Part shown: positions 1 to 12,925 of the stretch, piece after piece
Position numbering within the stretch: the first letter of the stretch is position 1
How the letters are laid out: every line of letters begins with the position of its first letter
Origin: Siphonodentalium dalli
Lineage: Eukaryota; Mollusca; Scaphopoda; Gadilida; Siphonodentaliidae
Direction: 5' to 3'
Assembly: GCA_032622095.1 (NCBI GenBank)
Contig: CP136063.1
Coordinates: 38,850,106-38,914,105, forward strand
Length of the DNA stretch: 64,000 nt
The notes under the pieces: model-generated
Database searches by the model: none
The model's input: the letters and a program-made list of their open reading frames with translations, nothing else
What the model was told of the DNA's origin: nothing
Translations under genes and position numbers: made by a program

Positions 1-411
1 TAGCAAGATGCATGTGGTTTACATTTAACCATCACGACAGGGCTTATCGTATCATTCTGTTAAATTATACAGGCTACAAAGATCTCATTGAGGAAGTTTT
101 GGCCTGATGAGGATGACGGTGCGACATTGCTGGTGGATATCACGTAGCAAGTTGGACTGTGCGTGCGGAAGTATTTCCGATGGTTCCGCGAAAAGTTTAC
201 CGCCATGGAAACCCACAAGATCATAAATATATGGAGGAAATGAAAAAGAAATCTAGAATAGTAAGTGTCCGAACTATTTTCTCTCACACAAGAATATGTT
301 TTTCGACCGTGCGAAAAATTTACAACTACGTTAAGCTATGTCCAAGATATCGAGAAATGTGTAGATCAAAATGAAATAACCTTGTCAAAACATTCCTTAA
401 TATATATTTAA
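1..411. other. Unassigned AT-rich DNA
   Basis: I see no coding region, RNA gene or clear repeat here. The short open frames on both strands have no recognisable domain or splice context. The stretch ends at the TTAA target site of the first MITE. Confidence 0.5.
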
Positions 412-825
412 AGGTACTCAATCCGATCAGGCCCTCATAAATTACTATTTCTTTGGCTTGGGGAATAAAACAAAATTGATTCGAGTCGAGGAACTTACCT
501 ATCAACGCTCAGAGTGATCAGATATCAATTTTAAAGTTTTTTTATTTCTATTGTTTCTGACCCAGAAACACGCCGTCAAATGGATGCTCTCAGTCAAAAT
601 CGTGTTTTAATACACTTGATTGTAGAGTTATCCATCTTCGTCTTTTTGAATCAGTGTTTCTGTGGAAATTATTAGTTCACATCTCGAGAAAAATACAAAC
701 TTCTAAAATTAATATCTAATAACTCCGAGCTTTGATGGATGGGTTCCTCGTCTCGAATCAAATATATTTGATCCCTGAAGCCAAAGCAATGGTAATTTAC
801 AGGTGCTGAATCGGATTGAGTACCT
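412..825. mobile_element. TTAA-target MITE, family A (complete copy)
   Basis: This is a 414-bp non-coding element bounded by TTAA at 408-411 and 826-829. Its terminal inverted repeats read AGGTACTCAATCCGAT at the left and the complement at the right. Subterminal inverted segments (around 478-495 and 745-765) share the motif GATTCGAGTCGAGG. A TTAA target duplication is the hallmark of piggyBac-type transposases, but no transposase is present, so it would have to be mobilised in trans. A second copy sits inside the LINE at 62709-63188 and a degraded one at 45662. The superfamily assignment is inferred from the target site alone. Confidence 0.8.
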
Positions 826-829
826 TTAA

Positions 830-1920
830 CTCAAAAATATGTATGCAAATAACCGAAAACATGTAAAGTAAAAACTGACAAAACGATAGAAAGCTGTGGT
901 GCCCGAAAGTGGCAAAAATGATCATATACATGTGTGGAATGTTTTAGGACCCTTTCTATGTCATACGGTATGTTTTCTGTATTTAAGATGAACCTCGGTG
1001 TCATCCAAGAGGACCCGAACACGTTGACTGGCGCGAAGGCCATCTTAACGAAACTTCAGGGGTACGTGCCGCAAAAGAAGGGACAACCTCTCACAACTAA
1101 CATTTGGTGACGCGCTCAGTTGAGAGGCAGAATGACACCAAGCGGTCCCTGACGACAGCAGCAAACACATGGGAGTGACTGGACGGACCACAGGAGTTCC
1201 ACAAGCGAATGTTGTTAATGCAGGTATAGTGTTAAGCTGTTGTGTATGAGTACACACAATCTCAGTATATGGAACATTCAGGACATATACATATATTTTC
1301 ATATACCTAATATCGCTTCCGATTTCCCCACAACGTTACGGTAGACACGCCCCCTGAGTCAATGTGTTCATAAACTTATGAACGTAACATGTCACTTTCA
1401 ATGTCGTGCATACGTTTATGAGCACATTGATCCCGGAAAGACACGAACGACTGCTTGCCTTTTCAGCCAGTCCGCATTTGGGGAGCAATTTGTTTTGGTT
1501 TGGTCTATAATCAGTTTTGTTACCCCGCACCTAAATCTCATCTTCTCCGATTACACAACCCACGACCTTACAAATATATCATTATGGTAGAACGACGTGT
1601 TGTCAATTTCCTATCATCCACAACCGAAACTTAATTATTAGTTTCAGATATTATCATTCTTGAAATAAGCATGTCTTCATGCATTACAAAGTAAACAAGA
1701 CATTTCGTCATATGTATATACTTTACTGTGAAATTGCGTTTTTCCGCTCTCCGGCAACGGATTCTCACAATGTTTGGTTTTCTAAAATACGACGATTCGA
1801 ACTGTCCTAACTGAACTCCATGCGTTTATATAAAGTAAATAAATACAGGGAAAGACCGAAATCCTAGTTCCTAATTAATTTAAGTATATAAATATAAAAT
1901 AATAAACTGCGGATTCAACA
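830..1920. other. Unassigned DNA
   Basis: Only short open frames without domain signatures are present. I see no convincing exon, tandem repeat or transposon end. Confidence 0.45.
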
Positions 1921-2026
1921 TAGTCATGGGTCTTGACCTCGATAAAAATTCAGCAAACTGCGCATCAACACCTTCAGGTTTCATGCAGTTTGCTGAATTT
2001 TTCTCGCGGTCAAAATCCCACGACCA
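1921..2026. repeat. Short foldback hairpin, about 106 bp
   Basis: The left arm (1921-1961) and right arm (1985-2026) are inverted copies with few mismatches. The best-paired core is AAAATTCAGCAAACTGC and its complement, and the loop is about 23 bp. It is AT-rich and non-coding. It resembles a minimal foldback MITE, but I could not define a target duplication. Confidence 0.6.
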
Positions 2027-2257
2027 CATTGAAGCCCCCGTTCATTTCTTATATGCATACACGAGGTTAGGAGATGATCGGCACTATAATCCACGGGAAA
2101 CATGAATAAAGCAATTCAGCTTCCAGTTGAGAAAATCCAATGCAGATCCTTAATTCACATGGGTGCAAAAATAATTACGAAGTGTTACTAGTATTTTAAA
2201 AACTGACTACCAAAAAATTTCCACATATCTCGATAAGATCAGTTTTTTTGAAGGGTC

Positions 2258-2333
2258 AATGATTATCACACGCGAGCGTTTCGCTGAAGGATACCCCAAG
2301 ATCTGAAGGAAACGCTCGAGTGCGATAATCATT
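2258..2333. repeat. Inverted repeat, about 25-bp arms
   Basis: The segment starts AATGATTATCACACGCGAG and ends with its near-complement around a short loop near 2290-2305. It could form a stable hairpin in RNA or a cruciform. There is no coding context. Confidence 0.6.
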
Positions 2334-2913
2334 CATCTGTGCAAAAAATGTGTGGGTCTATATTTATTACATACCCCAATAACAAATGAGATTGTTAATT
2401 ATACGAAGTTTGTTTTCTCGATGAAATTCATTGTTGTTCAACAATTTGGGCATCACAGGAAAAAGAGAATAGATTATCGTTACATCGCCTGTCTGTATAT
2501 AGCAACGTCATGGCGTAGATTGGCATATTATATACGAAACAAAATTTTATGGATCGCTGTTGGGATTTCTGTCGAAATTGGAATGAACGGGGAAAATATG
2601 TCTTTATGCATGGGCGCAAGACTTTCAGTTAAAAAATATCAAGCAGTTGATAACAAAAACCGAGTACCATTTAGGACACGTTTAGACGAGCGTGACCAAT
2701 TCAACCATTATGAAGTTAGATGAACTAATGGAAACGTTTCAATTGTAGGATACTTATAATACATTTTTTGATGCCGGAACCTCTCACCAGACAGGAACCT
2801 TTTATAATATAAAGAATCGCTTTGGGCAGAATTCAGTATTCTCCAAAGTCAAGGACTGTTTTAATCATGCAGCGGATCTTTTGGACTGCTACATTATTCT
2901 ACTTGTACTCCAG

Positions 2914-3085
2914 ATTCTTGGCATAGAATCTGTCGACGACACACCGACTGATGAGAGCATGTCACTCAACAGCGTATGTGAAATGGTTGTTTCTGCCATA
3001 TGGCAGGAACTCCCACTACTCCATCTCCAGGAACATGACAGCCTTGAAGTAAAAGTTACAACGGCGTCTTGTATTTGCAATACAG
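2914..3085 (+). CDS. Candidate internal exon, unknown protein
   Basis: A 172-bp open segment is preceded by a pyrimidine-containing tract ending in AG (2912-2913) and followed by the donor GTGATT at 3086. In frame it encodes about 57 residues of balanced, coding-like composition, including SVCEMVVSAIWQELPLL and a Cys-rich end (SCICNTG). I recognise no family. The open frame continues past the splice sites on both sides, so exon limits rest only on the AG/GT context. It could be a chance open frame or a transposon remnant. Confidence 0.3.
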
Positions 3086-3219
3086 GTGATTTTAATGTTT
3101 ATATAGAAGCTTTGACATTGGGGCTAAAAATATACGTATACATATGTGTGTCACTATATAACGGATACACTGGAAGCGATGTTAATGTGTGTTGCTTGTT
3201 ATATAAAATGTCCAACTAA

Positions 3220-4189
3220 TTTTGTGTCACAAATGAAACCACCCTTAACAAAAAATTGCCAATGACATATATCGGTATATATCTGACTTATTTAGCGTAT
3301 AGTCTGGAAACACATATGCTAAATTACCCATAAATCAGTCTAGTTTTAGAGAAAAAAATTAGCCACACCATCCAGGGGTGGTGGGATTTTTTCTGGGCAC
3401 GAATGCCGGGTGGGTGGTCGATGGGACCAAAAAAAAAAAAAAATTCCCAAAGAAAAAAAATTTCCTGCAAGTTTTTTTACTGTTTTTGCAATGAGTTTGA
3501 CTTAAAACACATTAGAAAAAGAGAAATAGTGTAATTATAACTGCTAACTGACTAGGTCTAAAAAAAGGGAAAAAAATTATAATTTTTTTTACATCATTTT
3601 TTCAATAAATCAACATCTAATTCTGTAAGCACACTACGAAGTACCTTCACTTCATGTATTTTGTTTAATTTGTTCCATTAACGTTTTCAACAAAATTGTC
3701 TTCATATCTACTTAGTGCGTCAAGTCTATCTTATCTGGATTACTCAAATTACTAAGTTAAAAAGAAGAAAAAACTTTATAGTCTAGAAAGATAATGAACC
3801 AAGCTTTAATATGGTTGCCTTCAAAATAAAGTAAGATGAGTAGAAATCCTGTGTCTGATCGCCGCCTTGCCACAATCAACCATATATTACGACGTCATGA
3901 AGAGATACACACACAGTATATATTTTAATGAAACATTACTGATGAGTATTATAAAGTGACATTCCAAAGCTTCATATCCAGCTGTCGGGGAGCATGTTTA
4001 TGGTCTTATGTTTTAGACTTCAGCGTGTACAGACACATAGTCCACCATGGAGTAAGAATTGGACCTCAGTAGTCACTGCATGGAGTAAACGCCTTAGCCT
4101 AAACTTATTCTTGCTTTTTTCTTCGCCAAAATAGCCTTAGTTGTTGAACGTGACATTAAACACAAGACATTTCCAACTTATTATGGGTG
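3220..4189. other. AT-rich stretch with A-runs
   Basis: It holds poly-A and poly-T tracts (3430-3442, 3585-3592) and no supported gene. A short imperfect G/T-rich patch near 3370-3425 has no clear meaning. Confidence 0.45.
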
Positions 4190-5170
4190 AGGTCAGGAAA
4201 AAATGAAGTTTATTACACTGAATACCAGTGTTTACATTGACATGTAGAATCATTTTGGTCTGAACCAGCAAAAAACATGGCCGACAGCTGCCATCTTTGA
4301 TTTCAAAATAGAATCCATTAGCATGGACTACAGGTCGTACCGTTTGTCCGATCATCATCATGGAAGTTGACATTGACATGTAGATGGGAACGAGTAATTT
4401 TGGAGTGTTTCAGCTGGTCGTTTGGGGAAAAAACCTGGCTGCCATTGGCCTTTTTGTTTTTCTGAATATCACTATTTAAATCTATTAGCACGGGCTACAG
4501 GTCATACCGTTAATCTTATCATTTGGAAATTTGTCCTGGAGGTTGACAAGTAGATGAGAACGAGTCATTTTGGCATCAATGGGCTAAAAAACATGCCCGC
4601 CAGTGGCCATCTTGGATTTCAATATTGAATCCATTAGTATGGGCTACAGGCCATATTTTCAGTCCAATCATTATTAAATTCGTAATGGAGATGGACATAC
4701 AGATTGGAACGTGTAATTATAGAGTCGTTAGGTATAAAAATATGGCTGCCAGTGGCCATCTTTGATTTCAGTACTAAGCTATGTATATCCATTAGCAAGG
4801 GCTACAGGCCATATTTTTGATCCGATCATTATGAAATTTGTCATGGAGATTGACATGTAGTAATTTTGGAGTTTTTCGGTAAAAAAAATATGGCTGCCAT
4901 CAGCCATCTTGGATTTCAATAATATACTACGTAAATCCATTAGCACGCACTACAGGTCGTACCATTGGTCCGATCATTTCGAAATTTTTCATCAAGGTTG
5001 ACATGTAGATGGGAACCGAGTCATTTTGGAGTCGTTCGGTAAAAAAACATGGCCGCCAGCAGCCATCTTTGATTTCAGTATTTTGAATTTTGTCATGAAT
5101 TATGACATTGACATGTAGATCAGAGAGAGTAATTTTGGAGTTCGGCAAAAAACATGGACACTGGCCATTC
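4190..5170. repeat. Diverged satellite, about 153-bp unit, about 6 copies
   Basis: Units recur with starts near 4274, 4432, 4590, 4738, 4890 and 5046, and a truncated copy near 5148. Each contains in order an A-run, ATGGC(C/T)GCCA, GGCCATCTTTGATTTCA, a CATTAGCACGGGCTACAGG block, CCGATCATT and GACATGTAGATGGGAACG. Copies differ by perhaps 15-25% with small indels, so the array is old. It encodes nothing convincing. The ATGGCNGCC core recurs elsewhere in the window. Confidence 0.75.
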
Positions 5171-6139
5171 ATGAAAATAGCCACACAATTTGATGGACCA
5201 CTCTAATAACCACAGAAGAAAAAAGCCACACAAGGTACTTTCTGTTAGAAACAAATAAATAGCCACATATGCCCATTAGCCACACAGCGTATAATAGCCA
5301 CTTAGTGTTATGGACAGCATTTGCCACACAATATACCTATCATTGGTCTGTCCGCCATGACTAAAAATAATCATTGTGCCATTTTCGCAATTATCACAAT
5401 TCCAGAACATATCCAGATTTATATTTCGTTTTGGTGTTCAATTCTGAGAATTTATAATGCCGTTTTGTCAAACTTCCGTCGTCTGTTGTGGGAACTAAAT
5501 TTAGCCTGAAGGAGTGAAGCAAATCATGTTTACGCCAAGTTCATTTTTTTCTCCTTCTTTGTCAGATTTTGGTCCACATTCAAATATATGATATCAAATC
5601 CTTCTCATCAAGTCTTCTAAAGCAACCGTGGAGAGGTGGCTAAACAATATCCTCTCGTTTACCCCACACAAAGATTGTGATTCTAAGGACTTTGAGACGG
5701 TCGTGGAATGGGGGCCTTATTACAACCCTTCCAACGCAAAATTAGTTTAGACACATTTTGTGAAATAGCAGTCCGAGGGGGGGGGGGGGCTTTATATCCC
5801 TGAAAATAAGGATTAATTTGTATTTTTCTGATGTGAAATTGATGTCACGTGGCAGAATGAGGAAGCGCAGGATCGGGAAAAAACGTGCAATCAGTCTACA
5901 AAACAATCGTTTCATCGATGGATGTGATTCTTACGTAAGTAGGCAGTTTTAGTTCAGTGCAAACTAAATAGGAATAAGGTTATCAAATATGATTACTTAA
6001 TGGGACGTATTCAATAAACGTTTGTTAAATTCCACCCTCAACCACCACCTCATTCGTAAATCGGGTTTGAACTTGTGAAATCCCTTGAAATATCTCCTAT
6101 TAAACTTTCACCTCCACGACAGAATACTGAATACAGGAA
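5171..6139. other. Unassigned DNA after the satellite
   Basis: The motif AGCCACA recurs loosely between 5178 and 5330, suggesting remnants of a small tandem repeat. A run of G occurs near 5777-5789. No gene is supported. Confidence 0.4.
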
Positions 6140-6200
6140 AAGTCGGCCCCATGCGAAGTCGGCCCCATTCGAAGACGGCCTCGCACGAATTCGGCCCCAT
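6140..6200. repeat. 16-bp minisatellite, about 4 copies
   Basis: Four adjacent units of the type AAGTCGGCCCCATGCG follow one another with point changes. The array is GC-rich compared with its surroundings. Confidence 0.75.
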
Positions 6201-6622
6201 ATATAACAGAACTATTCTGTATTGATCAAAATCATTATTTATTTTATGATATGAAATATGAAACTGATAACAATAATAATAACAGTAAACAAATTCAAAC
6301 AAACTTTACAAAGTCGTTGTCGGCGATGGGTGCCGACATCTTTGCGATCTTCGTAAGTTCGTAGTAGCTGACTTGTCGTTAAAATCTCAGTCTCTGTCAA
6401 CTTCCGCAGGTTAAAGAATTCTACGCAGCTTCTCTCCCTCACTAGCTGCAGCTGGAGGGGAATTAACTTTGCCTCGGAATACAGAAGCGGCACCAGCACA
6501 TAAAATGGCAAGTTTGAGCTACCCCGCTGGACATAACAAGTGTACACTTAACGGCGTGGTTTGCGTTGCCACCGTGGCAGAACTGCAACTACAAAACAGC
6601 TCCACCGGCTGACTGCATTTGG

Positions 6623-6732
6623 GCCGCGGTGTACTTGCCGTTATGCCGCTGTGTACTTGCCGTTCGACCGCTGTGTAGTTGCCGTTTAGCCGCTGTGTAC
6701 TTGCTGTTCATTGCGGTGTACTTGCCGTTCTT
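6623..6732. repeat. 22-23-bp minisatellite, about 5 copies
   Basis: Five diverged units of the type CCGCTGTGTACTTGCCGTT occur in a row. They do not form a convincing protein frame. Confidence 0.75.
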
Positions 6733-8567
6733 AGAATTATGTTGAAAAAAACATTTCTGTACTACTAGTATATTATGAATGTTTCTCGCACTTGAATCAG
6801 AAAATAGCTTATTATATGAATTACAGTAATCATAATGGTCTCATTTCAAGCAGGATAAGCATAATCCGTTGAACAAAACGATATCTGACAATAACTTATA
6901 AGCCAGGGTTTCCATTAGTAGTTAGTCCTTACTCTCGGGATCTAAATAAACGTACCCATACGCTTATTTTTTCTCCAGTATTTTTATTGTTGTCTACAAA
7001 ACCTCATGGCCAATTTTGCTCACATTCAAGAGTGACTTGAACTTTAGTTGTTAAAATTATATCGAAATGTTAATTGGGGGCCCTTGAGGGGCGGGCAAAA
7101 ATCCCCTTTTCATCAGTGTGTTTGTCAACTTTTGCTCTTTTCTGCAGTTCCATAAAAGTTCAACTGAACAGTAAGCTAGCATTATAAATCCTACAATATA
7201 TTGAACATTCACTTATTTGTTTCAGATATGCACATTTGTGTATGCGAGGATTCAGGGATTGAACACTGCTATTTTCTTTTCGAAATAGACCACTCATTAA
7301 CCATTAACAAAAGGACCATAGCATTGGTGAATATATATTTATTCTCAGTTATTCTTGTTGGGAAATGTGTTATTATAATATATAAGCCCTCATGAAAATC
7401 AAATATGTTTTTCTGAACAAATTTATATGATAATTGTTTTATATATATCTAAATTTTCATTCTCTGGTGGAAATTGGAGATAATTCATGCCGACAGTCAT
7501 CAACCCTTTTATGACTAAATGGATTCTTCCACTTAGTGGAATATGCCAACAAAAAGGGCACCATTGCGCAGAGACGTGTGGCCATATATTTCGAATTGAA
7601 ATTCCATTTGAGTTCTAATACCCACATTGACAATATATCGTAAGCCTCAGATCGTACATAGCACCATAATCGGATATATTTGGGTTAGAAATTTGACCAA
7701 AAGCAGAGTTGACCATCGCCTTAAGGACTATGGCATCTCAAATTTCCAAATTTTGAGAACAAAATTACAACAATTTTTTTTATTAAACATTCTGGTTTTA
7801 GTACCACCAAACAGTAGACAAACATGTTATTACACGCACGAGCTTGTATGTTTGCCAGGGAACTTGCGACCACACTTTTTGCAACGTCATATCACCACTA
7901 TACTCACTGCTAATCCTAACCCTAGCCCAAGACCTAAGCCTAACCCTAGTCCTAGCACTTGTCGCCGATTTGATATTAATTTTAAGTTTGTTGAACCGAC
8001 GACTATGTTGAAATTTTACCGCTAAATATATCTAACCCATTATTGACGATGTATGGTATCAAATTCCCCGACTAACAGTATCAGGGGTCATAACATCATA
8101 CCTGATAATTTTGAATGTTAAAACTATGTATTTCCCCTGAAATATTCACTTTGAAATTGTACCCGAGCACATGTCTACCTTGAAAATGAGGTGACATGAA
8201 CTTATAAGACAAATTTTGAGATGAAATTAATTGATTTGAAATTAGAAATCAACAGTGGTGATGTTATGTCATGTTTATGTACAATTTGCTAAACACAAAA
8301 TGAGGTTTTTATTTTAAAAAATTGGTTGCATATTTTTGGTAAAATTTTGGAAAATTGACATGCCATAAACCCGCCAAAGAAATTTTGGTATGACTTTCAA
8401 CAGGTATGCGTTGGGTAATCCCTTAAACTAGCTATAATACCCAGAACTGGCAATAACAATCAAAACTGGCCACTCAAAACCGTCTGCAAACGTATTGTAT
8501 GCCATTTCCTCAGCTGATTGGGTACCGCTACTTTGCATGAATACATGACAACCCTCCACCGGGACAG
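6733..8567. other. Unassigned DNA
   Basis: No gene is supported. At 7909-7960 there is a short degenerate tract of CCTAACCCTAG-like words. It is too irregular to call an interstitial telomere array. Confidence 0.4.
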
Positions 8568-9718
8568 TAGGGCCCTGCGAATCGGAAATTCGGCAACCGA
8601 ATCTAATCTCAAATCGAATCGGTGTCCGATGTCGACATCGAATCCGAATCGAATCCGGACAAGCACTGGATGGCGAAAATCATAGCTGACTATCGGATAT
8701 CATTCTAATTTTTGTTCACAAGTCTTGTTTGTCATGAAAGCCGAGACATTTTCCAATAAGAAACAAAGAGCCAAGACAGAGTTCACAGTCAAACGTTTGG
8801 CGACAGACATCGTTCAATTTTATGTTAAACCAAAATCGAAACTATATAGCACATAGTATGACACGTGACGTGTACGTCATCCAATCAGTAAGCACAGACC
8901 TTGACATCGAATATAAAATGAATAATTGCTACTGAATAGTGTTTATTAATTTGATAATTCGCCATCGACTATGAATGTATTCCAAGGATTTCAGGACTGA
9001 TGTATGATGTATCATAATCGTTGAGCATGACCCGCCATATCAGTACCCGGATGTCTACTCGTAATAATGCATTCCTTTGATGGAGGTAACTATGTAATAA
9101 TCATGTTCATTTTATCCCTGAATTTAAAAAATACGGCATTACCTGGCTTGATGGTCGGGTCGGAATGTATTTATGTGAGGGACCTTCATAACATGTTATT
9201 ATAGGTGGATCATTGGATATTAACAGTGTGGAGTGATTAAAATGTATTAATGTGCAATGATATACTACATGTATTTAGACCGCAGAGGTCTTGACTTTTG
9301 ACCTGCATATAGTGATTATGGTCACTTATATATTACACTATTGTACCCAAACAAAACACAAGTAATCGCCTATCTAGTCTAGATAAAACTCTAAATTACA
9401 TCACACGCAGCGCCAATCCACATACAGTTGCGTCCCTTTGCTTTGCTTCCCACTTTGGAACGCATAGGAGTGCTTGGTTCGCTGGCAGAGCTTGATGCAG
9501 TGCCGGCGAGATTCTCAGACATGAAAACACGCTACATTGCGGCATTTGGCCCATCAATTAACCTCTATAAATACACAATTTAGTTGCGTGTCCCCATAAA
9601 AGGGAATGAATAGGCCGATTCGAAAATATACGAATCGGTGAACTGATTCTGTATCGATCCCGAATCGGATCGCGTATGTCGACACCGAATCGAATCTTCG
9701 AAGGTTCGCAGGGCACTA
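8568..9718. mobile_element. hAT-like non-autonomous element, TAGGG-family
   Basis: A 1151-bp element starts TAGGGCCCTGCGAA and ends with the complement of TAGTGCCCTGCGAACC. The flanking 8-mers (8560-8567 and 9719-9726) match at 6 of 8 positions, consistent with a decayed hAT 8-bp target duplication. The first and last ~100 bp are dense in CGAATCGG-type motifs on both strands, the subterminal motif arrangement seen in many hAT elements. No transposase domain is readable. The termini match those of the element at 38600-40025, so both belong to one family. Confidence 0.7.
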
Positions 9719-9726
9719 CAGGACAA

Positions 9727-10654
9727 GCCGCCACCCAATCTTTTTTGGTGGCGAGTTGTCCCGGGTAGTAGTGGTGGGGTTTCCTGGGTCGGGATGGGGA
9801 GTTATTTTCAATCAGCCTACGTATGTCTACGGACATCACACCGCGTGGGCTATTTGTGATCTATTTGATATCATTTCACAATTAAGCAACTCACTCCCAG
9901 CTACTTTTAACTACAAATAATTTGGAAGAAGTTATAACGACCCCGCTCAGCGCGCGAGCTCCGCCCCCGCGGGGGAAGATATCCTGGGGGGGAAGATGAC
10001 GTGTTACACCGGTATAAAATATAATTATTTTTGGACTTTTTCGCGAAATACCAATGATTATATGAGTGTATAGATACTGCCAGACGTGTCACTTAATCAG
10101 CACTATAATATCTTAAAAATAAACTTTCTGAGAGCGGCAGCAGAAGGTTAAAATTTCCTTGATGTTCCCAACATATCAGAACTTGATAAAAGCGCTCAGG
10201 ATTTAAAAGTCACACTGAGGATGGGCACTTGTTGGGTAAATTCCAAAGGACATTCGAATATGGGTAGTTGTTGAATTTACAGATAATGGGTAGTTCTGAC
10301 GACGTTACGGTTGTAAATGGGTTAATGCAGATGCATCGTTTCGATTGTCACCACATGTGAACGTTCAATCGCATGATTCTGGGAACATTGAAACATACTA
10401 CATTACATACTACATAAATATCTGAATGGATTCCCACAATCAGTTATAAAAGTATAGCCAATTCTTCATTTGCTTGGATGCTTTTAATAAAATTAACATT
10501 TGAAAGTGTCAATGTCAGTTACTGGAACCTAACTTGATTTAAGTGAATACTTAATTTGAATGTGCGACCTGTAACCACTATTTTTTTTAAAAAGAGGTAA
10601 TTCAAGATGGCCACAAGCAAGGAAATTTGTTGTATGGTCAACTCACCATGTGTA
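9727..10654. other. Unassigned DNA with a GC-rich patch
   Basis: A compact GC-rich palindromic patch lies at about 9940-9980 (core CCCCCGCGGGGG). No coding feature is supported. Confidence 0.4.
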
Positions 10655-11045
10655 TGTTATCATGTGTCTATGTTGTTGTGTGTCTCCAATTTCTGACTGA
10701 TGCCTGTCCTCTATGCTACTTTTTATTTATTTGAGAATCTCTTGGAATCGAGAAATAATAGCAAAATAATTTTGTGTCCATGTTGTTATGTGTCATTGAT
10801 TTCTGACTGGTGTCCATGCTCAGTGTGACTTTTAGTTCAAATTTTCTCATTATAAAAAAAATTATTTTAACAAAAAGTAAGTGTCCATTTTATTGTGCGT
10901 CTTCGATTTCTTACCGATAACTGTATTCGGTGTGACTTAGCATTTGAGAATTCTCAGAATCCAGAAATGGTATTAGAAAAATGCAGATGTGTCCATGTTA
11001 TAATGTATCCTCGGATTTGACTGATGTCCATGCCGTTCTCTGAAC
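10655..11045. repeat. Diverged tandem repeat, about 110-bp unit, 4 copies
   Basis: The anchor TGTGTC(C/T)ATGTT recurs near 10661, 10774, 10880 and 10987. Each time it is followed by a GATTTCTGACTGATG block and a TTGAGAATTCTC-like block. Copies are strongly diverged. Confidence 0.65.
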
Positions 11046-11211
11046 GCATATCATTTTGCTGTATATTCAAGAGGACTTAATCATTATGGAGCGTGATACG
11101 AAATATGTGATATGAATATTGCGAGGTGAGTTCAGTTAGAATAGCTTCACATTTACTGAAATGGTAAAAAAAAGATAAAGTCTATATTATATTTATCTTT
11201 ACTCTCAACAG

Positions 11212-11286
11212 AGGATGGGCCACCTCAAAGCACCAAAGCGGATGACAAGTGTCAACCTGAGAAAGTTCACAGCAACACTCTTACAG
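11212..11286 (+). CDS. Candidate 75-bp internal exon
   Basis: A textbook acceptor (pyrimidine-rich tract then CTCTCAACAG at 11202-11211) precedes an open segment ending ACAG before the donor GTGGGT at 11287. Read with two leading bases, it encodes DGPPQSTKADDKCQPEKV followed by HSNTLTG. The length is a multiple of three, so it could be a cassette exon. The polar, low-hydrophobicity peptide matches no family I recognise. It may belong with the terminal-exon candidate at 16190, but no join can be shown. Confidence 0.4.
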
Positions 11287-11289
11287 GTG

Positions 11290-12309
11290 GGTTGACTGCT
11301 AATATGTGATGAGAATTCATGCAAAGGTGGTGCAGTCGTAATCTACGATCAACAGAAACAATCACGATCACGATCCTTATACATAGAAGGTTGTTGGATT
11401 CGCTGATAGAGGCATTGAAAAGACAAACCTTCTCATATTTTAAAGACTTGAAGGTATAATTTTCTGGAGAATTAGGGGAGGACGAAGGTGGACCGAAAAG
11501 ATAGTTCTTCCGCTAAGAATTGAATGTGTATAAGGTGAAATTACAGTTGGCATATCTGTGGACCACATATCACACTAGTCAGGCATTTGTTGATATCCAT
11601 GTATAGTGCCGATTAAGTTAACGTAAATGATACCTGGAACTGCAGAAAAGTCTGACGCTATACACACCGACGTTATGGTGTAAGATTGCAAATAATACGG
11701 ATGCACTATAGCTATATGCCCCCTAACCATACCGCATTGGTATATTTATTCATGCTCCAACTTCTAAGAAATCTCCGGCTTCTGGGAAACAAAACTGCTT
11801 CAGTGGCGATGACAAAAGATTAATCAAGTCGCCGCAAATATGCATGCATTGAGGATTGAATTTGACCTAATTCCATTAACTGCAGCCGCAGCACAAAATG
11901 AAATCATAGCAATGTCAATGAGGTCACTAAAGAAATGCTCCAGACAGGAGCACGTGCTATCAAAACATCTTTACACCTTTGTTGAACTGTCATGCTGCTT
12001 GTGGTCATTTGTGAGCGTACCAATTAAAGAAGGTGTCATACACTGTTGGGCTTCAATGTTTAATTAAAACAGTTTCTACTCAATTGTTTTGGTGTGATTG
12101 TGCACTGATTAATTATCAGATCGTGATTTTATTTAATTTTTGAAGACACTTTATTTCCCCAAAATTAATGTTGCATTTAATGAATAGAGTTATGCCTCTT
12201 CCCATAGTTCAATATAGATTCGTAAATTGCACTCACAAATATGCATGATATATTGGGAAATCAATTTGATTTTTGTTAGTTTCTAGTTGGCTACATGGAT
12301 GATGGTTGG
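11290..12309. other. Unassigned DNA
   Basis: An open frame at 11840-12067 has no convincing domain or splice context. Nothing else is recognised. Confidence 0.4.
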
Positions 12310-12925
12310 GTGATAACAAACGTTAGTTTTTGTATTATATTACGTTGATGGCATGCATTTCTTATAGGTATTGTAATGAATAAATTACGCATGTGTGCAG
12401 TATTTAGAATAGGGGGAAACTGAACAGTTTTATTCTTCAACATTACTGCATTTTAGATGATGATATAATATCACATAACATTAAATTGACACAATTTAAT
12501 ATAGATTAGGCTCTTCATATACCTATTTATTTTTAAACAAACAAAATTACCGAAAATAAACTGCAACTACCGTACATAACGTGAAACAAACGAAAATAGT
12601 ATTTTTATATTTTTATCGGGAAACATTGGCGTTTTTCTTACCAGTTCTTGGTGGCTATTAACTGATATTTGGTGGGTAGTTAATGATTATTTGTTTAATA
12701 TTACATGTGTGTAATGCATTTCTAACTGATTGATTGGATATATTTTAAAAATAAACATGTATATAGTGAGTTTATTATCAATGGGGGTTGCCGTTCCAGA
12801 CAAGAACTTCGTTTTATTCTTGAACATTTTACAATCGTAGATGATAATATAATATGGAATAACATTAAATTAATATAGATGAAGCTCTTTAGATATTATT
12901 TTTTTTAAAGAAACTAAATTGATGA
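12310..12925. repeat. Two diverged direct copies of a ~260-bp AT-rich unit
   Basis: Segments 12310-12560 and 12660-12920 share, in the same order, a TAATGCATTTCT block, a GTTTTATTCTT(C/G)AACATT block, AGATGATAATATAATAT and TTAATATAGAT. They look like an old tandem duplication and encode nothing recognisable. Confidence 0.55.

Noticed and set aside
7909-7960. Interstitial telomeric repeat (CCTAACCC-like)
   Set aside because: Words are irregular and mixed with CCTAGTCC and CCTAAGCC. There is no run of exact telomere units.
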